Assembly: GCA_963813895.1 (NCBI GenBank)
Contig: CAWFAS010000001.1
Location: forward strand, 930,001 to 994,000
From: DASZWJ01 sp963813895
GTDB lineage: Bacteria; Pseudomonadota; Gammaproteobacteria; JAURND01
Length of the DNA: 64,000 bases
Direction: 5' to 3'
Every line of letters starts with the position of its first letter. Position 1 is the stretch's first letter. The notes under the pieces are model-generated. The model did not search any database, was not told where the DNA came from, and saw only the letters and a program-made list of their open reading frames with translations. The position numbers and the translations under genes are program-made. Positions 1 to 6,670 of the stretch are shown in pieces.

Positions 1-729
1 CTCAAGGAAAGCGCAACTAAATTTAAAGGCTGTTTAATTTTTCTTGTAGTAAAAATATTAACCATTAGTTGCTTATGCTATTTAGTGGCTGTGGAGCTAG
101 GTCCTATATCTCTGACTAGAACTCACCCTGTCATTCACTCGGTAGTACTGGGTTTGGCAACCCCTAAAAATGCCCTTTCCGAACGAGAAAAAATTATTTG
201 GAATGATTTTGTCGGCTTAAAAATCGCGCAGCGGATTGATCCGCGGATAGATACACTGTATACGACGGCTTATAACTCAGCTTTACTTAGTTATTATTCC
301 TCATTATGGAAAAATAATACCCAAGAAATGTTGCGGGTTTACTATTTGAAATTTTATTACGTGACGCAATATATTATTAAAGGGCTGGCCCAGAATACTA
401 CACGTTACTACTCCATTAACTTAACAGGGTTACTTTACCCATTTACGTTGCTAAACGGATTCATAGCGTTGTTTTTGATGTTGAGTGCGTCTGTTTATTT
501 TGCGTATAAATTTGTTCTGCAGCGCTGCGGTATTATGTATATGCTATTTTCAGTGACGCTGCTGGCATTTTTGAACTTGGCGGAAAATGCATTGGTGAGT
601 TCGGTGTTTAGTGTGCGTTTTCAAACTATTTTTATATTTGGGTTTTTAGTCTGGGTGTATATTTTTTGGGGAAGTGTAATCTATGGGGGGGTGTTGTTGT
701 TAAGAAAAAAATTTGTTAAAGGGGTTTAA
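1..729 (+). CDS. Membrane protein of unknown function, 5' end outside the window
   Basis: Frame 1 is open from the first base to the TAA at 727-729, so the gene probably starts upstream of the window. A GTG at 85 is the first plausible start inside, but the codons before it encode a good membrane helix (residues about 10-28, rich in Leu, Ile, Val and Cys) that leads straight into it. The visible 242 residues hold that helix, a soluble stretch of about 100 residues rich in Tyr and Asn, and three or four hydrophobic segments in the last 100 residues, ending in a basic tail (RKKFVKGV). I recognise no family motif. The next gene, pgpA, converges on it from the other strand with a 45-bp gap. Confidence 0.6.
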   Translation, partial: LKESATKFKGCLIFLVVKILTISCLCYLVAVELGPISLTRTHPVIHSVVLGLATPKNALSEREKIIWNDFVGLKIAQRIDPRIDTLYTTAYNSALLSYYSSLWKNNTQEMLRVYYLKFYYVTQYIIKGLAQNTTRYYSINLTGLLYPFTLLNGFIALFLMLSASVYFAYKFVLQRCGIMYMLFSVTLLAFLNLAENALVSSVFSVRFQTIFIFGFLVWVYIFWGSVIYGGVLLLRKKFVKGV

Positions 730-774
730 TTGCAGGATAGGTGGTTTCAGCCTTCGGCAACCCCTCTCACAATT

Positions 775-1278
775 CTATTCATAATAAACCAGCATCATTG
801 CCAGCACTTGTAAGATAACCAGAGCATAAATCGCAGCCAATAAATCATCTAACACTATCCCTAACCCCCCTGTTACTTTGCGATCAATCCAGCGGATCGG
901 CCAGGGTTTCCAGATATCAAACAACCGAAATAACAAAAAGCCTACGATGATCCAGAAGAGCCCTATGGGCGCACCCAACATGGTGAGTAGATATCCCACA
1001 ATTTCATCGCTAACCATCCCCGGATGATCATGCACCCCAAGATCTTTAGATGCAATATCACAGACAACTATTGCGCCGATGATAAATAGTACGGTTAAGG
1101 TGATATACCATATCAGAGGTAGATTCATCATTAACATATAAAGCGGAATAGCCGCTAAGGTGCCGAAGGTGCCCGGAGCTACAGGTATAACACCGACGCC
1201 GAAACCAAAAGCAATAAAATGTATGGGATTTCGCCAAATGCTGCGAATGCTACTGGCTGGTGGATAAGTATGTTTCAT
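775..1278 (-). CDS. pgpA: Phosphatidylglycerophosphatase A
   Basis: This protein removes the phosphate from phosphatidylglycerol phosphate, the last step of phosphatidylglycerol synthesis, at the inner membrane. The 167-residue product has the usual family length. It carries the signature PVAPGTFGTLAAIP near residue 35 and the acidic motif VSDEIVGYL near residue 90, with about four hydrophobic helices, as PgpA proteins do. It lies downstream of thiL on the same strand, the usual gammaproteobacterial order nusB-thiL-pgpA. A gap of 78 bp separates it from thiL. Confidence 0.93.
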   Translation of the reverse strand: MKHTYPPASSIRSIWRNPIHFIAFGFGVGVIPVAPGTFGTLAAIPLYMLMMNLPLIWYITLTVLFIIGAIVVCDIASKDLGVHDHPGMVSDEIVGYLLTMLGAPIGLFWIIVGFLLFRLFDIWKPWPIRWIDRKVTGGLGIVLDDLLAAIYALVILQVLAMMLVYYE

Positions 1279-1356
1279 GAAGATATGCCTTAATAAGGGT
1301 CTCAGCTATTTTTAGCAAAAAGGAATTTTAAGCGTTTATACCTTAAAATGAAAGCA

Positions 1357-2313
1357 TTAAAAATGCTCATATCCCCTATGCTGCAAGTTAAAAACTTGTC
1401 CACCTGCATCTTTTATCTCTAAGCCAGGAGCACCTTCAATAACGCCAATTCGTTGACAATTGCAGCACAACCTCTCGCACAAGTTACTAATGGCTAAGCG
1501 CTTATCCGGCGCAGCAGTGAAACATAATTCATAGTCGTCGCCGCCACTTAACGCCAGTTCCCAGGCGGTAGTTGAGGGTAGCGTTAATAAAGTGAATGAG
1601 AGTGGCAGGTTTTCTGCAATAATCACTGCGCCTACCTGACTTTGTTTAAGAATATGTCCTAGGTCGGCGGCTAGCCCGTCTGAAATATCAATGCAAGCGC
1701 TGGCGATATTCCTTAAGGCCAATCCTACTGCTATCCGAGGGGTTGGGTATTCCAAGCGGTATATCACTTCCATTTGCAATCTGTGCGGCAAAGCGGACTG
1801 CTTTTTTAGACAGCGCAGTCCCAATGCAGCATCTCCCAAATGTCCGGTTACATAAATATCATCACCCGGTTTAGCGCCGTTTCGCTGTAGCGCTTTGCCT
1901 GGCGCTACAAAACCAGTGACATGGGTGGTTATGCTAAGAGGGCCGGCGCTAGTATTTCCCCCGACTAGTTGTAGCTGATAATCGTCAAGTAAGCGGAAAA
2001 ATCCTACGCAAAAGTCTGCTATCCATTGCTCATCAACCAATGGTAGCGAAACTGATAACATAACCCAGGCGGGCTCTGCGCCCATTGCGGCAAGATCACT
2101 TAAGCTAACCGCCAGACTTTTATGACCTAGAGCGTGAGGATTGGTATTCGGTAGAAAATGGATATTTTCCACCATTGTATCAGTGGAAACCACCAATAAT
2201 TGGTCTACTGGTGGTCTTAATAGGGCGCAGTCATCACCGATGCCTAGGATTACATCCGCGCGTTGTTTATGTTGTGATTTAAAATACCGCTCAATCAAAT
2301 TGAACTCATGCAT
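1357..2313 (-). CDS. thiL: Thiamine-monophosphate kinase
   Basis: ThiL phosphorylates thiamine monophosphate to thiamine pyrophosphate. The frame stays open to 2562, but the start is placed at the ATG at 2311-2313. From there the protein begins MHEFNLIERYF, as in other ThiL proteins, has 318 residues, and has GAGG five to six bases upstream; the extra upstream residues look non-coding (many Cys, Phe and Tyr, no similarity to ThiL). Motifs seen are LGIGDDCALL in the nucleotide/Mg site, VSTDTMVENIHF, GGNTSAGP, ACIDISDGLAADLGHI and LSGGDDYELCF. The order nusB-thiL-pgpA is conventional. Confidence 0.92.
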   Translation of the reverse strand: MHEFNLIERYFKSQHKQRADVILGIGDDCALLRPPVDQLLVVSTDTMVENIHFLPNTNPHALGHKSLAVSLSDLAAMGAEPAWVMLSVSLPLVDEQWIADFCVGFFRLLDDYQLQLVGGNTSAGPLSITTHVTGFVAPGKALQRNGAKPGDDIYVTGHLGDAALGLRCLKKQSALPHRLQMEVIYRLEYPTPRIAVGLALRNIASACIDISDGLAADLGHILKQSQVGAVIIAENLPLSFTLLTLPSTTAWELALSGGDDYELCFTAAPDKRLAISNLCERLCCNCQRIGVIEGAPGLEIKDAGGQVFNLQHRGYEHF

Positions 2314-2772
2314 ATTGGCCTCGAGTGATAGTCCTAATCTTCGAAAGGTGGCGTGTTTATGCCAAGAAAAAAACTTGCAGCCTAAGGTGCAACTTCTCAA
2401 TTTTATTCTATAATAAAAATAGAAAAAGGAAATTCTCTGCGTCCCAGAAGGAGTGAGTTTATAAGTATTATCAAACTCACTGAAAGTATGTTTTGGATCA
2501 CATGCAAAGAGGTAGAGGTGATTGCATCGTGATCCAAAGCAGATTTGGTACGGGTATTTCATCTCCAGGGTTTATTGAAGTCCCCTGGAGAATGAAATAA
2601 TCAAAGAAACAGGAAAGCTAGTATATTTATACTATAATTAAATTGTAAGGAGAGGTTCCCGCAGTCTTTAGAAAAGGTGTTAAGACAAAGGGATGCTCCA
2701 AGAACTTGCCTAAGTGGTTCTGGTTCCAGCGGTAAAACGCAGGACCAGGATCAAAATAGGCATTTTTTTTGC
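2314..2772. other. 459-bp gap between nusB and thiL, with a hairpin and no gene
   Basis: No convincing gene is present. The stretch holds an imperfect inverted repeat at 2556-2598 (arms CATCTCCAGGG and CCCCTGGAGAATG around a loop of about 11 bases) and the nusB terminator at its right edge. In related bacteria nusB and thiL are usually nearly adjacent, so this spacer is long. It could be a decayed gene or a leader that affects thiL; I see no conserved riboswitch core such as the THI-box CUGAGA element. Confidence 0.4.
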
Positions 2773-2775
2773 CTA
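2753..2775 (-). terminator. Possible terminator overlapping the nusB stop codon
   Basis: Read on the minus strand, the nusB stop TAG is the first part of a stem TAGGCA / TGCCTA (2770-2775 and 2757-2762) with a seven-base A loop, followed by TTTT. The stem is short and the U tract is only four bases, so termination may be weak. Confidence 0.4.
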
Positions 2776-3231
2776 ACTTTTTTGTTGAGATTTTCCTGAT
2801 CCTTGAACCTCAGTCGAGCGTAACCTTCGGGCAACAGTATCCAATACACCATTTACATATTTAAACCCTTCAATAGCTCCAAAGGTTTTTGCGAGACGTA
2901 GTGCTTCATCAATAACCACCCGATAGGGAATATCTACACGGTAGGCAAATTCATACAATGCGATGCGTAAAATAGCCAATTCCACCGGATTTAACTCTTC
3001 AATACTACGGTCCAGTACGGGTTTCATATGTTCATCTAAATCAGGACAACATTTAACCACGCCGCGCAATAATTCCAGAAAATAAGGAACATCGACTTTA
3101 TCCAGAGGATAATCCTGTAAGAATTGGTTTTCGATTTCGTGTGAGGACGCTGCTGCTAATTGCCATTGATAAACCGCTTGTAAGGCGAGACGGCGGGCCT
3201 GACGGCGTGGGGCAGGTGATTTTTTTGTCAT
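2773..3231 (-). CDS. nusB: Transcription antitermination factor NusB
   Basis: NusB binds boxA RNA with ribosomal protein S10 and supports antitermination during rRNA transcription. The 152-residue protein begins with a basic N-terminus and the typical RRQARRLALQAVYQWQ helix. It then has family hallmarks ILRIALYEFAYR near residue 88, PYRVVIDEALRLAKTFG near residue 102 and FVNGVLD-like KYVNGVLDTVAR near residue 124. It lies 45 bp downstream of nrdR on the same strand. In most relatives ribD, ribE, ribBA and ribH lie between nrdR and nusB; here they are absent. Confidence 0.95.
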   Translation of the reverse strand: MTKKSPAPRRQARRLALQAVYQWQLAAASSHEIENQFLQDYPLDKVDVPYFLELLRGVVKCCPDLDEHMKPVLDRSIEELNPVELAILRIALYEFAYRVDIPYRVVIDEALRLAKTFGAIEGFKYVNGVLDTVARRLRSTEVQGSGKSQQKS

Positions 3232-3249
3232 AAGAGTCTCTTGAGGTAG

Positions 3250-3268
3250 GGCACTGTAAAACAGTGCC
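3250..3268. repeat. Perfect 8-bp palindrome between nrdR and nusB
   Basis: The arms GGCACTGT and ACAGTGCC flank AAA. Each arm resembles the end of the miniature elements at 11.1, 24.2 and 58.9 kb (GGCTCTGTAAAACA), with A in place of T at the fourth base. It could be a shrunken element, a scar or simply a transcription hairpin; there is no T run directly after it on either strand. Confidence 0.5.
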
Positions 3269-3276
3269 TAAGGCTT

Positions 3277-3750
3277 TTACTCCGATCGCTGCGAAGTTTC
3301 TTTTTCTTCTAACCGATTAATTTCATCCCGAAATGCGTGCACATCCTGAAAACTACGATAAACTGAGGCAAAGCGTACATAAGCTACCTGATCCAGCAGG
3401 CGTAATTCCTCCATCACCAGCTCACCTAGATAAGCCGAACTGATTTCCCGCTCGCCCGTATCACGTAAGCGATGGGTAATATGAGCTACGGCGGCTTCCA
3501 ACTTATCTGCGCTCACAGGACGTTTTTCCAGAGCGCGCATCATACCGGAGCGTAGTTTTTTTTCGTCGAAAAGGGTTCGCGTCTGATCACGTTTGATAAT
3601 CTGCGGCATGACTAATTCCGCGATTTCATAAGTGGTAAAACGTTCATTACAAATTGTACACTCCCTGCGCCGTCTCACGCGATTATCCTCATCAACAAAC
3701 CGAGAGTCTATTACTCTGGTGTCTGGAGTGTTGCAGAATGGGCAACGCAT
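3277..3750 (-). CDS. nrdR: Transcriptional repressor NrdR
   Basis: NrdR represses ribonucleotide reductase genes when bound to dATP/ATP. From the ATG at 3748-3750 the protein has 157 residues and starts MRCPFCNTPDTRVIDSR, the canonical start of the zinc ribbon; the other cysteine pair is in RRRRECTICNERFTTYE. The ATP-cone domain follows, with VMPQIIKRDQTRTLFDEKKL near residues 46-65. The frame is open further upstream, into glyA, but those residues are the antiparallel tail of glyA and are not part of NrdR. The start is 5 bp after the glyA stop, so the two are likely cotranscribed. Confidence 0.94.
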   Translation of the reverse strand: MRCPFCNTPDTRVIDSRFVDEDNRVRRRRECTICNERFTTYEIAELVMPQIIKRDQTRTLFDEKKLRSGMMRALEKRPVSADKLEAAVAHITHRLRDTGEREISSAYLGELVMEELRLLDQVAYVRFASVYRSFQDVHAFRDEINRLEEKETSQRSE

Positions 3751-3755
3751 AAATG

Positions 3756-5009
3756 TTAACCATAGACCGGAAAATGATTGCAAATATCCAGCGCCTGGGA
3801 TTTCACCCGTTCTATAACTTGCTGGTTCTGGTGATCGTCCAGTATGTCGCATATCCAGCTGGCTAACGCTGCAGATTCAGCTTCTTTAAAGCCACGGGTG
3901 GTAATCGCCGGCGTTCCCAGGCGAAGACCGCTGGTAATAAAGGGTGAGCGCGGATCATTGGGGACAGCATTTTTGTTGACTGTAATATTAGCTAGTCCTA
4001 AAGCCGTCTCAGCATCTTTACCGGTCATTTCTCTCTGAATAAGGTCTATGAGAAACAGATGGTTATCTGTGCCGCCAGAGACTACCTGATAGCCACGATC
4101 CATCATAACTTGTGCCATTTTACGGGCATTATTGATCACCATCTGCTGGTAAGTTTTGAATTCGGGTTGTAAAGCTTCTTTGAAAGCAACCGCTTTGGCA
4201 GCGATGACATGCATTAATGGACCGCCCTGTAGTCCTGGAAAGATGCTGGAATTTATTTTTTTCTCAATTTCCGGATTAGATTTTGCCAAAATAAAGCCGC
4301 TGCGCGGACCGCGTAAAGTTTTATGAGTAGTCGAAGTGGTTACATCAGCAATTTGCACCGGAGAGGGGTAGACACCGGCGGCGATCAGGCCCGCTACATG
4401 CGCCATATCTACTACCAGATAAGCCCCAACTGAGTCGGCTATATCGCGGAATTTTTGCCAGTCAGCAATACGGGAATAGGCTGAAAAACCGGCCATTATC
4501 ATACGTGGACGATGTTCTGCTGCCAGGGCGGCGACTTGTTCATAATCGATTTCCCCGGTATCAGGATTTAGACCATATTGCACTGCGTGATATATTTTGC
4601 CAGAAAAATTAACTTTAGCGCCATGGGTTAAATGTCCGCCATGTGCCAGGCTCATGCCTAATACGGTATCCCCTGGATTAAGTATCGCCATATAGACAGC
4701 AGCATTGGCTTGAGAGCCGGAGTGTGGCTGAACATTGGCAAAATCGGCTTTAAATAGCTCTTTTACGCGGTCTATAGCCAATTGTTCAACGATATCTACA
4801 TATTCGCAACCACCGTAATAACGTTTTCCAGGATACCCTTCGGCGTATTTATTAGTTAGTACAGATCCTTGCGCCTCCAGAACTCTGGGACTGGTGTAGT
4901 TTTCAGAAGCGATGAGTTCTATATGCTGTTCCTGGCGGCGTTTTTCTCCTTCAATTGCCTGATATATTTCTGGGTCAAAATCCTCAATTTTCATTTGGCT
5001 GCTAAACAT
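3756..5009 (-). CDS. glyA: Serine hydroxymethyltransferase
   Basis: GlyA interconverts serine and glycine using pyridoxal phosphate and supplies one-carbon units on tetrahydrofolate. The 417-residue length matches the family. Motifs include ELIASENYTSPRVLEAQGS near residue 33, YPGKRYYGGCEYVD near residue 60, the His/Asp region VDMAHVAGLIAAGVYPSPV near residue 200, and the PLP-lysine motif TSTTHKTLRGPRSG near residue 226. The start ATG at 5007-5009 has GGAG six bases upstream. It heads the minus-strand run glyA-nrdR-nusB-thiL-pgpA. A partial repeat end sits in the 50-bp gap upstream. Confidence 0.97.
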   Translation of the reverse strand: MFSSQMKIEDFDPEIYQAIEGEKRRQEQHIELIASENYTSPRVLEAQGSVLTNKYAEGYPGKRYYGGCEYVDIVEQLAIDRVKELFKADFANVQPHSGSQANAAVYMAILNPGDTVLGMSLAHGGHLTHGAKVNFSGKIYHAVQYGLNPDTGEIDYEQVAALAAEHRPRMIMAGFSAYSRIADWQKFRDIADSVGAYLVVDMAHVAGLIAAGVYPSPVQIADVTTSTTHKTLRGPRSGFILAKSNPEIEKKINSSIFPGLQGGPLMHVIAAKAVAFKEALQPEFKTYQQMVINNARKMAQVMMDRGYQVVSGGTDNHLFLIDLIQREMTGKDAETALGLANITVNKNAVPNDPRSPFITSGLRLGTPAITTRGFKEAESAALASWICDILDDHQNQQVIERVKSQALDICNHFPVYG

Positions 5010-5037
5010 GGGTTCTCCAGATTAAAAAATAATGTTG

Positions 5038-5062
5038 TTAGTTATTGTTTGACAGAGCCTTA
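5038..5062. repeat. Solo end of the GGCTCTGT miniature element at a stop codon
   Basis: On the minus strand the stop TAA of the response regulator is followed at once by GGCTCTGTCAAACAATAAC, one mismatch from the terminal repeat of the elements at 11.1, 24.2 and 58.9 kb. Only this one end is present. Confidence 0.6.
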
Positions 5063-5716
5063 ATGCCACTGACTATCTGCGTCAATTAATCCTTGCTCAA
5101 TAGCAATCCGCGCAGCTTCAACGTCCGTCTTCACGTGCAATTTTTTAAAGATATTGCTCCGATAACCGTTAATGGTTTTATTAGTTAGAAACAATTTCTT
5201 GGCGATTTCAGTTACCTCCATACCTCGGGCCACCATTAATAAAATTTGCAGCTCTCTTTCAGATAGCTTTTCTAGGGGGGGAGAGGAGGGGTCTTTGGTA
5301 TTAAGTCGAGGCATGACAAGGCTGTCTACCATGCTCGGGTCAACATAGCGGTTTCCAGCATGGATGGTTTCAATGGCTTCGATCATCTGTTCTCGAGAGG
5401 CATTTTTACTCAGGTAGCCTAGGGCACCCACACTGATTAATTTTGCAGGCAGAAAGTCATTTATATGGGCGCTGATAATCAAAATTTTTGTATTAGGCTC
5501 ATTGCGTAATAGCCGCATGGTCGCCTCTAACCCACCGATCCCGGGCATATTCACATCCATTAAAATAATATCCGGTTTAAGGTCCCGGGCCATATGAATA
5601 GCTTCTTCTCCATTTCCGGCTTCACCGACAATTTGAATATCTAACGCATCAATAAGCAACATTTTAATGCCGGTGCGGACCACTATGTGGTCATCGACTA
5701 ATAGAATTCGAATCAC
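5060..5716 (-). CDS. gacA: GacA/LetA/UvrY-type response regulator
   Basis: This is a two-component response regulator of the NarL/FixJ class, 218 residues. The receiver domain spans about residues 1-120: the acidic pair at D8-D9, the phospho-acceptor D54 in ILMDVNMPG, and K104 in YLSKNAS. A LuxR-type helix-turn-helix follows at about 150-205 (LSERELQILLMVARG, then LTNKTINGYRSNIFKKL). The overall sequence resembles GacA/UvrY/LetA, which activate small regulatory RNAs that sequester CsrA and, in Legionella, trigger transmission traits. No partner sensor kinase is in the window. The ATG start at 5714-5716 is standard; the open frame to 5876 in another register is not part of it. Confidence 0.85.
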   Translation of the reverse strand: MIRILLVDDHIVVRTGIKMLLIDALDIQIVGEAGNGEEAIHMARDLKPDIILMDVNMPGIGGLEATMRLLRNEPNTKILIISAHINDFLPAKLISVGALGYLSKNASREQMIEAIETIHAGNRYVDPSMVDSLVMPRLNTKDPSSPPLEKLSERELQILLMVARGMEVTEIAKKLFLTNKTINGYRSNIFKKLHVKTDVEAARIAIEQGLIDADSQWH

Positions 5717-5862
5717 TTAAAATAACTCCGAATTTAGAGTAAGGCTGGTAGTAGGACGGCGCAAACTCAGCCATTTTAGTAAAAAAATCTCGATATCCTA
5801 ACATTTCCTCAAGGCTCTGTACAAAATTCCACTTAATAAATCCATTTGATGCCATACGTCCG

Positions 5863-5892
5863 GCTGTCATCCCCAACGTTTAGGATGACAGC
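5863..5892. repeat. 10-bp perfect inverted repeat upstream of the response regulator
   Basis: The arms GCTGTCATCC and GGATGACAGC are separated by 10 bases. It lies in the 370-bp gap (5717-6086) between the divergent response regulator and small secreted protein genes. It could be a hairpin or an operator; it has no T run and no second copy was noticed, though the word GTCATCC recurs at 22436-22454. Confidence 0.5.
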
Positions 5893-6086
5893 AATTACGT
5901 TAACGCCGAATTAACAGAAGGTTGGTAAAACCCCATAAATTCGCTATATTTAATAAAGGTGGGCGTTTTTTTCTTATTACTAAAAACCAAATTCCCGCTG
6001 TGTCCCTTTTTGCGGGACGTGGTTGGATAATTCTTTGCCGATTTTGGGGTGGGGCAATCTAAGATCAGTCCACAGGGAGAATATCA

Positions 6087-6548
6087 ATGCAGAAAAGAAA
6101 ATTATGGGGATGCACTTTATTATTTTTAACTATCTCAAGCTTTGCGGAATTTCCCCTTACTATCGAGATAACTAACACGGGTTGGGTGACACCCTTATAT
6201 ACTAGCGCCTATGTTACTAGCATTCCCACTCTGTTTAACAGGTCTTTTTTGTATACTGAGTTATCCCCACAAATGTCGAAGGAATATTATGTGATTGTTG
6301 ATAGATCAAGACCTCCTCCTCCCGAGAAGCTGGAAATTCATTTTTATGACACCCCTGATCTACAAGGAGAGCCAGTTGCCAAATGGGGATATTTCGAAAT
6401 GGAGAATCCGACCACAGGCAAATGGGAGAGTAAACTTTGTGATTTTTTCGTCGATAGTTATGTAAATTGCTTTTACACAGGCGATCAAAAAAAAGGCTAT
6501 TACATTTATATTACTGTTAATGGCGATCAGGTGAGAAGGACGCCATAA
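6087..6548 (+). CDS. Small secreted protein of unknown function
   Basis: The 153-residue protein starts with a clear Sec signal peptide: KRK, a hydrophobic stretch of about 12 residues, then SSFA with predicted cleavage before EFPLTIEI. The mature part is about 134 residues, rich in Thr, Tyr and Pro, with only two cysteines (CDFFVDSYVNC, about 10 residues apart) that could pair. GGGAG precedes the ATG by about nine bases. I recognise no family. It stands alone, divergent from the response regulator and convergent with polA, so context gives no function. Export to the periplasm or beyond is an inference from the signal. Confidence 0.7.
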   Translation: MQKRKLWGCTLLFLTISSFAEFPLTIEITNTGWVTPLYTSAYVTSIPTLFNRSFLYTELSPQMSKEYYVIVDRSRPPPPEKLEIHFYDTPDLQGEPVAKWGYFEMENPTTGKWESKLCDFFVDSYVNCFYTGDQKKGYYIYITVNGDQVRRTP

Positions 6549-6670
6549 TTTTTTATACTTATCATTCTTTTCTCATGTGGGCTGAGGGTCGATCCCGCAG
6601 CCTTGGGGAGAAGGGATTGCCCCTAAAAATTATTCTGGTTGTTGCACCATTATGAAAGTACTGGATAGGC

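Noticed and set aside
2314..2562. N-terminal extension of thiL by 83 residues
   Set aside because: The extra residues do not resemble ThiL, and a canonical start with GAGG lies at 2313.
3751..3852. N-terminal extension of nrdR
   Set aside because: It lies inside the glyA coding region on the same strand in another frame; the zinc-ribbon start MRCPFCN is at 3750.
5691..5876. 61-residue minus-strand ORF overlapping the start of the response regulator
   Set aside because: It lacks a ribosome binding site and any family feature, and it crosses an inverted repeat.
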